Positions 25,985 through 38,628 of a stretch of 64,000 nucleotides of DNA are shown one piece after another. The stretch is from Rotaria socialis. Taxonomy: Eukaryota; Rotifera; Eurotatoria; Philodinida; Philodinidae. The position numbers and the translations under genes are program-made. The stretch covers positions 1-64,000 of the forward strand of contig CAJNYU010000657.1 in NCBI GenBank assembly GCA_905331475.1. Direction: 5' to 3'. Numbering within the stretch: the stretch's first letter is position 1; every line of letters starts with the position of its first letter. The notes under the pieces were generated by a model, which saw nothing but the letters and a program-made list of their open reading frames with translations, was not told the origin of the DNA and ran no database searches.

Positions 25985-26305
25985 TTTTTTCTTCAAACAA
26001 TTGTAAATGAAGTGTAAAAGAAAAAGCATTTCCATATGTCATGACATTTATTCATCAGTTACTATAGTAACATGTAGATGCCGCTAGTACATCAATTCCT
26101 GTTTTTAAATATAAAAATAAAAGAAATTAATAAATCTTCTTTGCCAATTCATACAATTATTTTTTTCTATTAAAATCATTTTTTACAGAGTAAAACTTAC
26201 AAATTTACCATTCATAAATAAATAAACATCATAAAAATACGGAACATAATTGTATTATCTACTACTGATACAAAACTCTAAATCAGTCAAATCCAATTTT
26301 CAATC
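25985..26305. promoter_or_regulatory. Bidirectional promoter region between DNAAF6 and MTCH2
   Basis: The two start codons face away from each other across 321 bp of AT-rich sequence that must hold both 5' UTRs and promoters. No TATA box or other specific element can be assigned with confidence. Confidence 0.5.
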
Positions 26306-29300
26306 ATGGCCACAACTGCACCAGCAGCAAATACTAGTGTATGGCTCTCTTTTTTCTCATTCATCTCTGATAAAAATCATTCTTTTAGGATACGACAGGA
26401 AATGATAATCTTCCAAATGTTGATCAAGCTCAGGGAAGTTCACCTTCTTCTAATGTACTCTCACCTGACCGTGTTATTACACCTGTTGCGTCAAATGTAC
26501 AACCTCAACCAACAACATCCGGATTTGCTTCAGTTTCAAGTTCGGTTACTCCTACATTCACCGCATTGAAAGGAGCTGCTTTGCAACAAGTTGTTGGTCA
26601 TCCATTTGCTTATGTACGAGTATTAATGCAAGTAAGATATAGAAAAAAAAGATGATTGTTGTCTTATTTCTCTTAATGAATAATTTTCAAACTTTTCTAA
26701 GATGGGTTATGAACCATTACCAGCAGTTCGTGGAAGAACTTTATTTGGCAAAGAAGCTCTTTATTATCCTCATGCATTTCGTTATCGTTAGTTTGATTGA
26801 GTTTTCGAAAAATGTTTTGTTTTTACCTTTTTTCTTTTGATAAATTTAGTTAAATATGTTTATAAAATTGATGGTTTTGTTGGTTTATACCGTGGTTTTG
26901 GTTGTTCTCTTTTATCGAAAGCTGTTTGCTGGTATACAACAACAAAAGTTGATGAAGTAAATTTTTAAAAAGACTTGAACAATATATTTGTTTTCCTACT
27001 AATATACTATTAGATCCTTGGTCCTGTTAAATCTCAAGCATCAAATGATCAAACAAATGCGTCATGGAATAAATGTATAGATAGAGTATGTTGCATATAA
27101 GGAATCATGATTAATTACTTAGTATCTTTATTAATATAAAGGTTTTACGAGAAATACAAACACAATCTTGGGGTATTCTTATCTCGCATCCTTTTCAAGG
27201 TAAGATTAAATTTGTTTCGATTTTGGAACAACACGGAAGAAATAATTGACTGATAACTAGTGATGGCTATCCGATGTATGGGTCAATTTGTTGGTCGAGA
27301 AAAAGCGTATTCATCAATAAATATCTTTCAAAATGTGCAAGAAATTTATGATCGTCAAGGAATCGGAGGATTCTTTGTGTATGTATATTTGAGATGTTAT
27401 TTTCTATGATACTGATCTTCTATTTATAACAGTGGACTTATGCCTCGATGGTTACTTGAAATTTCAGCTGTTATTATAACAAATGTACTTGTTCATTTGC
27501 TCAAAACACAAATACCGTCACCAACTGAAATGGGATCTTTATTCGATTATGTTGCTTCTGTAAGTTTATTTCTCGAGAAAAATTAAAAGAGATGAGGAAA
27601 CTTCGCGAGAAGTCTAATCATACATACACTCTAGATAGAATTCAGTATGTTGAGATAAGACGATCAATAATTAACTACTTATTTCCTACCTTAATATCTG
27701 TAAAATGTCGTGTTTTCGTTGAAAACATTTGGAATTATTGAAGCTATTTATAGTCAAGATTTAAAAGCAAAACTCTTCACTTTAGAATGTTTGATCATTA
27801 ATAAAAGTAGATATAGACAACTCTAGATACTTACTTTGTCTGACTTATTCAATTTGAATAAGCGATCGATTCGTACGTATTTAGTCTTCTGAAATTTCAT
27901 AACAGATGAAAATATATCAAAAATTTTCACTGAAATTTTGTTTTCAAAGAATTTAAATTGTAAAGAAAACTTCCAAAATTTAAACTTGTATATTTTTGCT
28001 GAGCAAGAAATTCTTGATATCAATAAATTTTTATATTTGTCTAGGATTTTTTATCGCTTCACTAAAACTTTTATTCATGAAATAACAAAGTGAAACTTTT
28101 CAAACTGTTTTCACATTAAATTTTGAATATAACCAAGTTTTAGTGATATTAAAACAAACAAAAAGAATTCAAATTCCATTAGCTCTTTCATTTTCAAGTT
28201 ATGGCTAGATAGATTTTATGTCATCAGGGAACGATTAGTATCGACTGAAACATTTAGAATATTCTGTGAAGTTTTAGACTCATATTTGAGCAAGTGATCA
28301 GACTAAATATGTTTTTTAAATTCTTCCAAGATCACTTACAACAATATCAATATTCAATAGGCTATTTCGTATTCAACACGTAAAAATTAAGAAAGCGAAT
28401 ATTCATCTCATAATTAGCATACTTCATCAATATTGACTTTGAAACTAAAAGATATTCTAATAAAAATATAATGGAACATCGAAGCTCATTCGCTCATCTG
28501 AATATCTCTGATATTTTTATAATCGTTAATTTTCAATAAGTCAATACTTTCTTTGGATCGACTTCATTGGACATGGGCTCTCATTAAGTATTATTCAAAC
28601 TAATTTAACTTCATTTACTTACTTTTTTTTGGATGTCGACCATAAAGACAGCTTCTTTTTGTTTTGAAAAAAAAAAGACTAGCATCTATTTTCTATCATC
28701 TTAGCAATGCATAAAATATAGGCATTATTTTCTTTCGAAAAACCAAATAAAATGCCACGTTTAACGTTTAGCATAAATGTGAAAATAGGTATCACTCAAT
28801 ATTATTTCGGTTAATGGACAGATTCAAAACTTGTTTTTTGAGAATTCTGAATGGCTTTTTTTTCGAAATATTTGTTCAACCGTATAAAAGTAAAAGTAAA
28901 TAAAATAGTCAGAATAATAACTTTGATTACGTAACAAAACCACACCATTTTTTTCATTCGTTTTTTCTCGTGTCGTTTGAGTCGAACGATATACCTATAT
29001 TAAAAAATGACTCACTCTATACTTGTTATTTGTTTATGTAACCTCGATTTTGAATTCGATCACAATATGAAATTAATCATTGAACTTTATATCAATAAAA
29101 ATAATTATATTTTTAGTTCATAGCTCAAACCGTGACATATCCATTGAGTGTGGTATCAACTGTAACAGCTATTAATGGAAGTGGACTTCGTGCTGGAATG
29201 TTACCTATAACACCCATTTATGATAATTGGCATCAGGCATACAATTATTTACAAAAGACGGTAAATATTTTGTTTTTGTTTCTAATAATCAAGATCAGCA

Positions 29301-29418
29301 ATATCCTTTTTTCTTCACGTTTTAGGAACAATTAAAACGAGGTTCCAGCTTTTTTAACCGTGCTGCCCTTGGTTCAAGTGGCCTTCCAGCAGTTGGCTCA
29401 CATATACCACATGCTTAA
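26306..29418 (+). CDS. MTCH2: Mitochondrial carrier homolog (MTCH1/MTCH2 family), 10 exons
   Basis: Exons: 26306-26338, 26389-26631, 26702-26786, 26850-26956, 27014-27085, 27142-27199, 27261-27378, 27433-27559, 29117-29260, 29326-29418. Phases close exactly at 359 residues. A Pro/Ser/Thr-rich N-terminal extension (about 1-75) precedes the carrier repeats. Family hallmarks are HPFAYVRVLMQMGYEPLP, GRTLFGKEALYYP, the IDGFVGLYRGF block, SHPFQVMAIRCMGQFVGRE, YPLSVVSTV and ITPIYDNWHQAYNYLQK. MTCH proteins are degenerate SLC25 carriers of the outer mitochondrial membrane. Vertebrate MTCH2 binds tBID and acts as an insertase for tail-anchored proteins. The N-terminal extension is more like MTCH1, so the symbol is the closest family name and not a proven orthology. 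Intron 8 is 1,557 nt, against 50-70 nt for the others. Confidence 0.88.
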
Positions 29419-31842
29419 AAACTGTGCTCGTCCTTTTTCTTTCCTTCTCTCACTTTTTTTCTTTTTTTTATACATAAATCTGAGTATTCGAATATATATT
29501 GTAGCCTTGGTAACAGATGCGTATTCTCCCATTTCTCTGTCTCTCGTTCATTTGCCATAACTTATTGTCGTCTGTTTTTCTTCGTTCACATTTATTCTCC
29601 TTTCTTTAGAGTGAAAAGAAAAAAACGAGTTCAAGATCAAATAAATAGATGCTACGGACCTTGTAGGGAATCAACATTCAGGGAAAAAGATAAATAAAAG
29701 CTAGCACTCATATCAAGGTCAAATAATATCATTACAGAAACGAAAGAAACGACACGATTGAGATGACCGATCGGCCGAATTTTTTCTCATTTTGTTTCAT
29801 TTGTTTATATATATGTTCATATATGATATCTAACCTCTCGATACCAATCAAAGAAAAAAGTTCACACACAGTTCTAAACTGGCACCACTCCAAGGAAAAC
29901 AAACAACAGCCTATCTGTGGTATGTACGCATGCCAAGTAAAACATTTGATACAGTTGCTCGCATTCTTTTTTTCAATCATCCTTATTCTTGTTCTGTACA
30001 TAAAATGTAGTTATGGTGTATGGCGTGATGCTTTTTTTACGTTGTCTACCCCGTACATATATGTACTATTTTGTCATTTTTTTCATTTTCACTCTGGAGA
30101 TTACACACACTAATGTTAGTTTCTTATCCTTGTATCGTTCAAATTTCTATATGAGAGCCTTTTTCTTTTGTGTATTTCAGTAAAACACACCTTTAAAAGT
30201 AAAAGATAATGGAGTTGAATTATTTCTCTCTTCATAAGTCTTTTTTTACACATTCTACTGAAGTACGGTTATGATTTACTGAAGTATTATAGAATTATTT
30301 CAAAATGATGTAGACATTATCATACTCTAGACATTACAGTTTTTGTTAAATAATGAAAATTCAATAGTAGCTACTAAATTTTTAAAGATTGATATTTTTG
30401 TTTCATGTTTATTCATACTACTACCACTCATTTGCTGCAGCATCATAGTGGTAAGAAGATAATCCATAGTTAATCAATGATCATTGGTCTGTTCAAATTA
30501 CATAGCTATGAAAGCATTTTAATTAAAAAAGCGTAGTGACATTTGAAACTAATCAAACGACAGATGCTTTATATTCAGTATTGATCTGATCAACAATATC
30601 TTAAAGGGAGTTAAATATTACTTTTGTATTCTGTTACAGTGAGAAAGAGAAAGTTGATATAGTAATTTACTTATTTTCCTCGTATTCATTCTTTTATTGA
30701 ATCTTTCATCGTAAAATTCTAGAGTTTTCTAACTGCTTGCATTTTAAATAATCGTTTTCATTATAAAGATTGATGGTAATTAACGCAAGAATAAAACTTA
30801 GATACATATAATAATTAATTGAGCAAGACAATAGATAACAATTTGGAGTTTGTAGTAATCGAAAGAGAATAATTTCGAATATCTTTTTAGCTGATCATAC
30901 ATAAGATAAATTCTATTTAAAAGAATTTAATAGAAATTTAGAATTCTTCTGATTTTGAATGATTGAAGGACATGGGTTTTTTTCAATATTGATTTATGGG
31001 AAACGTATGTTCGAGTGAAAATTATATCGAAACGAAACACTAATTCACTGTATTTTTCTTAATGATAGTGGATTTTAGAATAGTTTTTCTTATGAAATGT
31101 TAGATGGAAAAGTTTCTGATGTTGTTTTTTTTAATGTTTAAAAAGTACAGATCCTGAGTTATTTACATTATACAATTATTAAACTTGCACTCGTTCGTTT
31201 TAAATGTTGGTGTTAATATTAGTTAAGTAAACACAAAATACAACAACAGAAAAATAATCCTTTATTTTCAATATTGAAGATAGATGAGAAAAAATGATAA
31301 TCAATACTAAAATTTTCCTATTTTTTTTTATATTTAATTGTCTGATCGGATAAAGTAGTTTTTGAATAAACACATGCAGTTTCTAGTCTCATTTGATAGT
31401 TCACGACATGTAATAAATTATGTCAGCTACTCAGAGATAGCAGACTCAAATAATAAACTAGTTGTTGCCTATCATTGCTTTTTATAATCATTTTTGTTGA
31501 TGTAGAGTAGCAGCCAAAGAAACAAACGTTCATTTTCATTCCTTATCTTTCAAATAATATTTTGTATAAAGACTCCCACCCACTTATAAACGCGACACAT
31601 ACCATTTTAAATACTTGTGTTTTAGAACTTTACATACGTAATAGAATGTTCGATCTTTTTATTTTGTTTCTGAAAAATACATTCCATCATACCTATGAAA
31701 GTCATATAAATAAAGAATAGAAATAGACAGTCAATAACATTTTGTTTTAATCTTATTGTTTTACTTAAATTCCTATTGTGCTTGTTTTTGGTATTGAAGA
31801 CTAGGTTGGAATATTGAAGTTTTGACCATACAGTGGGCGATC
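29419..31842. other. Intergenic, no gene seen
   Basis: 3' flank of MTCH2 and 5' flank of the Patched-like gene. AATAAA occurs near 29638. A 116-codon open frame at 29763-30113 has one hydrophobic run but no recognisable family, and is not called. Confidence 0.45.
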
Positions 31843-34800
31843 ATGGATTCTTCAATGAAGCAAACAAATCGATGTCAAATTCGTATGAATTCTACTCGAC
31901 AAATAGCGAATTTACAATGGATAAAATTCGCTAACATATATTCAAAACTCTTAATTCGATTTTCGTGGTCAATACTTTCTATTGGTCTGTTGATTACAGC
32001 TGGACTGACAGCATGTTTCTGTTTACTTGTGGAAGTACGGCAATTTGGTCAACAGGATTTTTTCATGCCAAAAGGTTTAACGATGACCAATGCTCGTCGT
32101 ATAAAAATGCTATTTGGCAATGATACAGAATTACGTATGCATCAACAATTAAATCTCTATCCAGGTTTAGATATAATTATAAAAAGAAAAGTGACCAACA
32201 ATGAAAGAAGTGATAATCAAACCAATATGCTTGATAATCGAACTGTAGAAGAGGTATTTAATAAAACGTTTTCTTTTTAAAGTTTCTCTTTGTTTTCTAT
32301 TCGATCAGTGAAGACAGATAGATTTCGGTTAATGAGGAATCATAGAATAGATGTTTTAAAACATTAAAAAACATTTGTTGTTTAATGATATCATTTAATG
32401 TAAACAAAAGTTAATCATACGTATTTCTTCAACACTTATAGAAGACAATAGAAGAAAGCATAAAACTTACGCAATCATAGTTGATTTAATATAAATTTAC
32501 ATATACTACAAGAAGAGGCTGTTCTCTAACTGTCAAAATAACGACGTATTTTCAAAATAAAAACTATTTGTCAATTTCATATTATAATTCATCGAGGAAT
32601 CGATCTAAATGTTTTCTTCTGTTTAAGTGTATATTTCTATTTCTTGATAGAGTTCATAGTTTAGATGAAAACCTTAAAACTTTTCGTGACATACGGTCTT
32701 TTTTTTTTGATTTGCGCTCACTATATTAAGTTTACTATACGTTAAAGCATATGACGATAAAATCGTATGACGTAATCTTCGTCTAAATGTATTCATAATA
32801 GTAGATTTTTTCATATTTATCACATAATGAAAGATTCAGCTCATACATGTGAACGTATCTTTTTCGAGATAACACATACCACGTACAAAAGTTCAAAAAA
32901 TATAAATCGGTTTTTAGGCTTCAATTCTTAAAGAAGAAATTGAATATTTGATCCAACTTAGTAAATCTTGCATATATCGACGGGTCAACTTTTATTGAAC
33001 CGAACGTTTTTACAGTGTTAATCCAGAGTATTAGTCAAGAATGATTTCAATCTTAATGGTTTTACACAGTTGATCTGAGAAGATTTTTATCACGTAAAAT
33101 AATTTTTGTTTGATGCAGTAGTAACTGCAGAACTGTATATCCCTCGACAAAAACATAAAGACTAGATAGCTTAATAAAAAATATTGCCATATTCAATATT
33201 AAATAGTAAAATTTATTTTTCATACCAAAAGAATGATTCGAAAAAGTCAAATCTTATTTTCTTTTAGAGAGAAAATGACAGACATACTGTTCTTCAAAAC
33301 TGTTCGTGCTCATTTCCCACCTGCTGGCTGACTGAAGGATTTAATGAAGTCTATAATGAAAAAAGTTCTAAGAACAATGTTGAAATGTAAAAGTAACAAC
33401 TCAGATTCGCTACTACATGTCATAACTCAAAGACATATATAAATAAAATATTACTACGGTCTATGAATTACTGTTTTATTGCATTTCTAAAAGGTTCAGT
33501 GAAGCAATGTGCCACAAAAAAGATAAAGTAAAGCAATCTTTCTGTCATTGGCTATAGTATTTAAGTTTTACTTAATCGAATTACCCAATAGGGATGCCGA
33601 TTGAAAGGGAATTTTTAACCTGTTTACATGCCTTCTTTTCGAAATCTTTCAAAGATATGTTTTTACATAGAACCTAACTTTTTTTTGATAATTCTATATA
33701 TTAAAAATAAAATATTTAGATAAAAATGTTGGATCAACAACTTCAATCTATTCTTATAACTGATACAAAAAATAATGCTGAACTCAATTATTCATCATTA
33801 TGTACAAAAATGAACTATGCTTGTATTATTGATGGAAATTATGTATTGAGTGAAAAATTTCGTGACCATATGATTCATTTACATCCTCCCAAACATGGAT
33901 ATTATATGGATGATTCAGGAGCTAATGGTGTTCCAGGTTTTATGTTTGGTAAAAACTATGGTTATGCTGATCGTGCTCCGCCCGCTTCTGATGATTCCGA
34001 TTATGTAGACGTAGAAGAAGAAGCACAACAACATGAACTTGAGAATTCATCAAAAATTGTTTCACCAACTACTGAAAGAATTATTGCTTATGTACCACTT
34101 TTCCGTCTTCGTTATTCATTAAGTTCATCAACACCAGAAATTCGCAAATTAGCAATTGATTGGGAACGAAAAGCTCTAAGTTATCTTAATGGCGAATATA
34201 AATCAAAATTAATTGACGTATTTCCGTCAACATCAACAGCTATATCTGACGCTATTAGTAAAACAGCACACGAAGAAGGAATATATATTACTTTTATGTT
34301 TTTAATATTCTTTGTTCTTCTCTGCATTTTTCTCAGTATTCAAGGAAATTCTTACACTTCAGTTGGTTATTTACCACTTTGTGGAATAATCAGTATTTGT
34401 CTTTCAACTGGTGCTACGTTTGGTTTACTATCTGTTTTTCGTATTAAAATTATTGAACCAATGGCTCTTTTGATTTTTATTGTTGCAAGTAAGCTAAAGA
34501 AATTTTCTATTGAAACAATTCAATTCAGCACGTTTCAAAATAAGATAATAATTGACAGTGACTTATTTTCAACAGAATAGGATATCACTGAGCGTACATG
34601 ATATATGCTGGAAAAGTCACTTTGGGAGTGTGGGTATCAGAGCATCAACCAGGCCGTGTTTTTGTAGGCCTGGCCGGTCCGTGACAGGCCTTTGCATTTC
34701 AAGCCTGCCTGTGCCTGTCAACTAATTTGTTTGGCCTGGCCTGTCTGCCTGTCATTTTCTACGGCCTGCCTGGCCTGCCTGGCAAGGCCTGTATATTTTT

Positions 34801-37800
34801 CTTTTATGCCAATACCATTACCAGGGATGTCGCAAGTAACCAAAAATTGGGAGGGGAAGTAACTTATAAAATCCTACTTTCCAAATTTTGGGGGTAGTAG
34901 CTAGTGTTGCCAAGTCTTCATGTTTTTTCTAGTTTTTTGAGATTTTTGGGGGATTTTTTCTAGTTTTTTGAAAATTTTTTGTAAATGTTTTCTGGATTTT
35001 TTGGATTTTTTTGGTTTTTTTAGGATTCTTCTCGATTTTTGGATGCTTTTCGGGATTTACCAAGATTTTTTGCGCTTTCTTCAAGGTTTTTCTGCATTTT
35101 TTTTAAAGATTTCTTGGGGATTATTTCGAGATTTTTCGGAGTTTTTCAGGTTCTTTTAGATTTTTCACCGTTTTTCGGAGTTTCACAGGATTTTGAGATT
35201 TGAATTCTGGATTTTCGAGTTTAACATTTGACAACACTGAGGGTAACTGATAAAATCGTGCTTAACATAATATAAGTTTCATTTTGTGAAATACAATGCA
35301 AGACAAGTTTTCGAATATTGGGGTGGGGGTCACGCACACACACTCCCTTTGACCATTACTATGATAGAATAGAAACATGCAGTTTGTTTTACTTTTGAAC
35401 GAGATGGAAGATCATCATTAGAGATGGAAGATGAAAGATCAATATCAGCCATTTCACGAAGAAAGACAAATGAAATGTTAACACATAGGTTTAACAAAAA
35501 CAATAAAGACTTTAACAGTCAATAATGAGTATCTGAACAAGGGGTGGCACTTTAACTTTCAAACACTTTAAAAAAGTATTAAAGTTTAAAGTTGTAGTTA
35601 AAACCAATAGAAAATTGATCGTGAAGAGCCAAAATTTATTTTTCACTTTAACTCTGGTTTTTCGACGTTAAAGAGTTAAAGTATTTTACTTTAATTAAAG
35701 TTTAAAGTATTGCTTTAACTTTAATTTTTAAAGTAAAGTTAAAGTGCCACCCCTGATCTAAACAATAATCGATCAGAAAGATCTTAACAACAATCAATAA
35801 TAATAAAATATAGATAAATGAGAACATGAAGAGTGAATAGATAAAGAAGAGGAACTATGCGATTTGAGCTGAACATTAGTCATCACCTCGATCAATCACA
35901 ATGAAGACAGAACATTATTCTATACTTCTGCCGATCACTAGCGTTACGTTTAATTTGTTAAAAAAAAATTATATTAAAAAAAAACTATATTTATGAGGAA
36001 TATAGACAGGCCAGGCGGCCTGGTGTTTTTAAGCGGCCTGCTTGGCCTGACTGAGGGGTCGGCCTGGCCTACCTGTGACAGGCCAGGCCTAAAAAATGTG
36101 GCCTGTGCCTGTGACAGGCAGACAGGCCCAGGCAGGCAGGCAGGCCTAGTGGCCTGGTTGATGCTCTGGTGGGTATGCTATTCATTTTAGAATTACATGT
36201 TATATTTACAAGTTGAGAACTGTCCCATACTTTATTTGATTAGTCATCTTGTTAATGTAAGACATTACAGTTCTTGTAAGTTTAGTTTTTTTTATAAAGC
36301 GTTCTTAGTTTTTGAAGATTGAATTTGCCGTGACGTGATGAGAACAGTGATCAACTGATACTTTCACGATATTGTATCACTCATTGAACTTCTACTCTTT
36401 TCGTTGTCATTCAATTCTAGTTATCGATGCTATGCGTTGTTCAATTGTATGCGGTGAATATCATCGAATAATTATCGAACATATGGATACATCACCTGAT
36501 GAATCACCTGAAATAGATATTGAAAAACTTCTTCCGTCAATTATTACATCAACTCATCCGTATTTTATAGCATCAACATTAATTATATCATTTGTTTACT
36601 TATTATTTTCCATATTTTCACCCATGTCATTAACAATGCCCATTTGCTTAACATTAGCATTGTATATATTTATTAATTATATTGTACATTCAACATTTTT
36701 TACATCGTGTCTTGTTATAACATTAAAACGTGTATCATCACGTCGTCATTGTTTATGTTGCTGTCGTTTACCAAAAGATAATTATACAAAACAAAATCGA
36801 AAATCAAAGAGTTTAAATGTTTTCAGAAATCAAATTTATTCATTACTAAAGATAGATTCAATGTGGAAGAAACTTTTTGCTTCTATTTTTTGTTTATTAT
36901 TGGTTGTTTTTATCATCTTAAGTTTGTGGTTTGGACTTTCCATTGATACATCTTTATTTGAAGATAAATATCTTCCACGTGAGTTCTATTCATTACGATC
37001 GCATATGCAATCACAAGTCGATGATTTTGAGATGGGTCCTGTTATTATGTTTACAATACCTGAAGCAATTGACTACAATAATGCATACACTCAAGAAGCA
37101 ATGCGCAATCTACTTGAACAATGTGTAAGTGAAACAAGAACAAATACATTTAAATTATTGTGGTTGACTAATGAAAATATTACATACATAACAACGGGAC
37201 GCGAAAACTTAACATTTCGTATAACACCATTTTCAAAAAATGATTTGATTGTTTCTGAAGGAGAAAATTTTTCAACAATACAAGCATCAAGATTTTATTG
37301 TCAATATAAATCTATTAAAGGTAAGAGATTTATTCTTATTATTCATGACGTTCAAACATTCTACGACCGAGATTGATATTAATTAAAGAGAGAGAATACT
37401 AGTTTCCAATTGCATTCTTTCATATATGTACTCATATAAGTGAACATATCAGAATGGACACTAGAAGAAGAAAACTCTTATCTTTAAATCAATCCTCCAC
37501 AGAGAATGAAGATCCTTCTCTTATCATTATAGTCAGGGATTCAATCCATTTTCAAAGTTGAAGCACAACTTTTCTAGAATCGTATCAAGCTACTTTAGGA
37601 AATCAAAAGAAGGGAAGAGGCACACCAATTCGTTTGAAATCTTGTTTTTTTTATCCTGCATGTTTGATGTATTACACAATTCATTGAATTTAACCTCAAT
37701 GTTTTCTAGTAAATAAATCCTTTTAGGTTAGGATATAATTTACCTTAGAGAGTAAGCGATGTTGAAGCTGTTGAATCTAATTTTTATGAAAATATCTAAG

Positions 37801-38628
37801 TAGTGTTATTCATACGAGCAAATGTGCAATTAAAGATGCAAAAAAAAAGAATAGCTTTTGAACTGAGATGAAAAATATTTTGTTTTCATTATTTATTTAG
37901 GCGATCGTGAAGATATTCGAACAATGAACGCTATGTATACGTATGCTAAGCAAAGTCTAATACCATCAATATTTCCTTATAGTTTACTTTTTCCAAGTTA
38001 TGAATCGTTAGGACAATTACGAATCGACATTTGTGTATTAATACTTGCATTAATACTATGTTGTTTTATAATTACATTTATTGCATTTATTTCATTGAAA
38101 AATAGTCTTCTGATTGTTGCACATTTTCTTGCTCTATCGGCAGGTACTTTAATGTGCCTATATTTATTTCAAAATTTAACCTATAATTTTGTCGCTGGGC
38201 CTTGGCTATATCTTGTGCCAATTTTGTACGTTGATACTTTAATTCATGTATGTTACAGTCGAACAGACAGCAAATGGAAATACAATCGTGTAATTCTTTC
38301 ATTACTCATTTCTGCCTTTGTTTTATATTTATTTCCTATTGAAACATATGCATTTCAAATAATATGTCGTTCAATTATTTATCAATCAATAATATGTTTC
38401 GTATTAATTAACTTTATACTTCCATCATGGTTTTATTTATTTCAATCAAATAATAATAATAATAATAATAATAATGATGATAATAATGATAATAATAGTG
38501 AGGATCAAATAGACACTGTAGTCAGTCCTACAATGACTATCGTTGTTTCAAATAATTCATTAAAAAGTGGTATGGAAATTAATAATCATATTGATGAATC
38601 AAATATAAATATAAATGATCCGATTTAA
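31843..38628 (+). CDS. Patched-domain-containing membrane protein (RND/SSD family), 4 exons
   Basis: Exons: 31843-32253, 33720-34488, 36421-37320, 37901-38628. GT-AG junctions and phases give 935 residues, the usual size for PTCHD/PTR proteins. TM1 lies at about 36-60, followed by a large extracellular loop (about 60-320) with several N-glycosylation sequons. A block of helices including the sterol-sensing region starts at about 325 (EEGIYITFMFLIFFVLL) and ends before a Cys-rich cytoplasmic patch (HCLCCCRL). The second half repeats the plan: TM7 near WKKLFASIFCLLL, a second extracellular loop, then about five helices from RIDICVLILALILCC. Such proteins are related to Patched, NPC1 and Dispatched and are thought to move sterols or lipids using cation gradients. 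The C-terminus carries an Asn run encoded by (AAT)n. The start is the first ATG in frame. Intron 2 holds nested transposons. Specific substrate unknown. Confidence 0.85.
34902..35239. mobile_element. Nested MITE with TAGTGTTGCCAA / TTTGACAACACTG ends
   Basis: Termini TAGTGTTGCCAAG (left) and TTTGACAACACTG (right) are near-perfect inverted repeats of the CAGTGTTG(C/T)CAA type. The interior is a T-rich run of GATTTTTTGG-like words. The flanking 8-mers are only weakly similar, so the target duplication is not established. It lies inside the hAT element at 34638-36168. Confidence 0.6.
35539..35755. mobile_element. Nested hAT-type MITE, ends (C/A)AGGGGTGGCACTTTAACTTT
   Basis: A 217-bp element. 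The left end AAGGGGTGGCACTTTAACTT and the reverse complement of the right end share about 18 bp, differing at the first base. The flanking 8-mers are ATCTGAAC (35531-35538) and ATCTAAAC (35756-35763), 7 of 8 identical, consistent with an old hAT insertion. The interior is made of ACTTTAA/TTAAAGT words in both orientations. It is the second element inside the 34638-36168 host element. Confidence 0.75.

Larger units (their letters stand above)
34638..36168. mobile_element. hAT-type element with perfect 8-bp TSD inside the Patched-like gene's intron 2
   Basis: Terminal inverted repeats are CAGAGCATCAACCAGGCC (left) and GGCCTGGTTGATGCTCTG (right), perfect over 18 bp. They are flanked by identical 8-mers GTGGGTAT (34630-34637 and 36169-36176). 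Both sub-terminal zones (about 34655-34795 and 36005-36160) are arrays of the word GGCCTG/CAGGCC, unlike the AT-rich host. It is 1,531 bp with no transposase. Other elements are nested inside (34902-35239 and 35539-35755). Because it sits within an intron in a gene with an intact frame, it is presumably spliced out. Confidence 0.9.

Noticed and set aside
29763-30113. 116-codon plus-strand open frame with one hydrophobic segment
   Set aside because: Starts with ATG but has T-rich composition, no family resemblance, and lies in the MTCH2 3' flank.
35993-36190. Gly/Leu/Cys-rich open frame
   Set aside because: It is the translation of the GGCCTG sub-terminal array and TIR of the hAT element.
38450-38500. 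(AAT)n microsatellite in the Patched-like gene
   Set aside because: Treated as coding: it stays in frame as an Asn/Asp run in the C-terminal tail before the stop.
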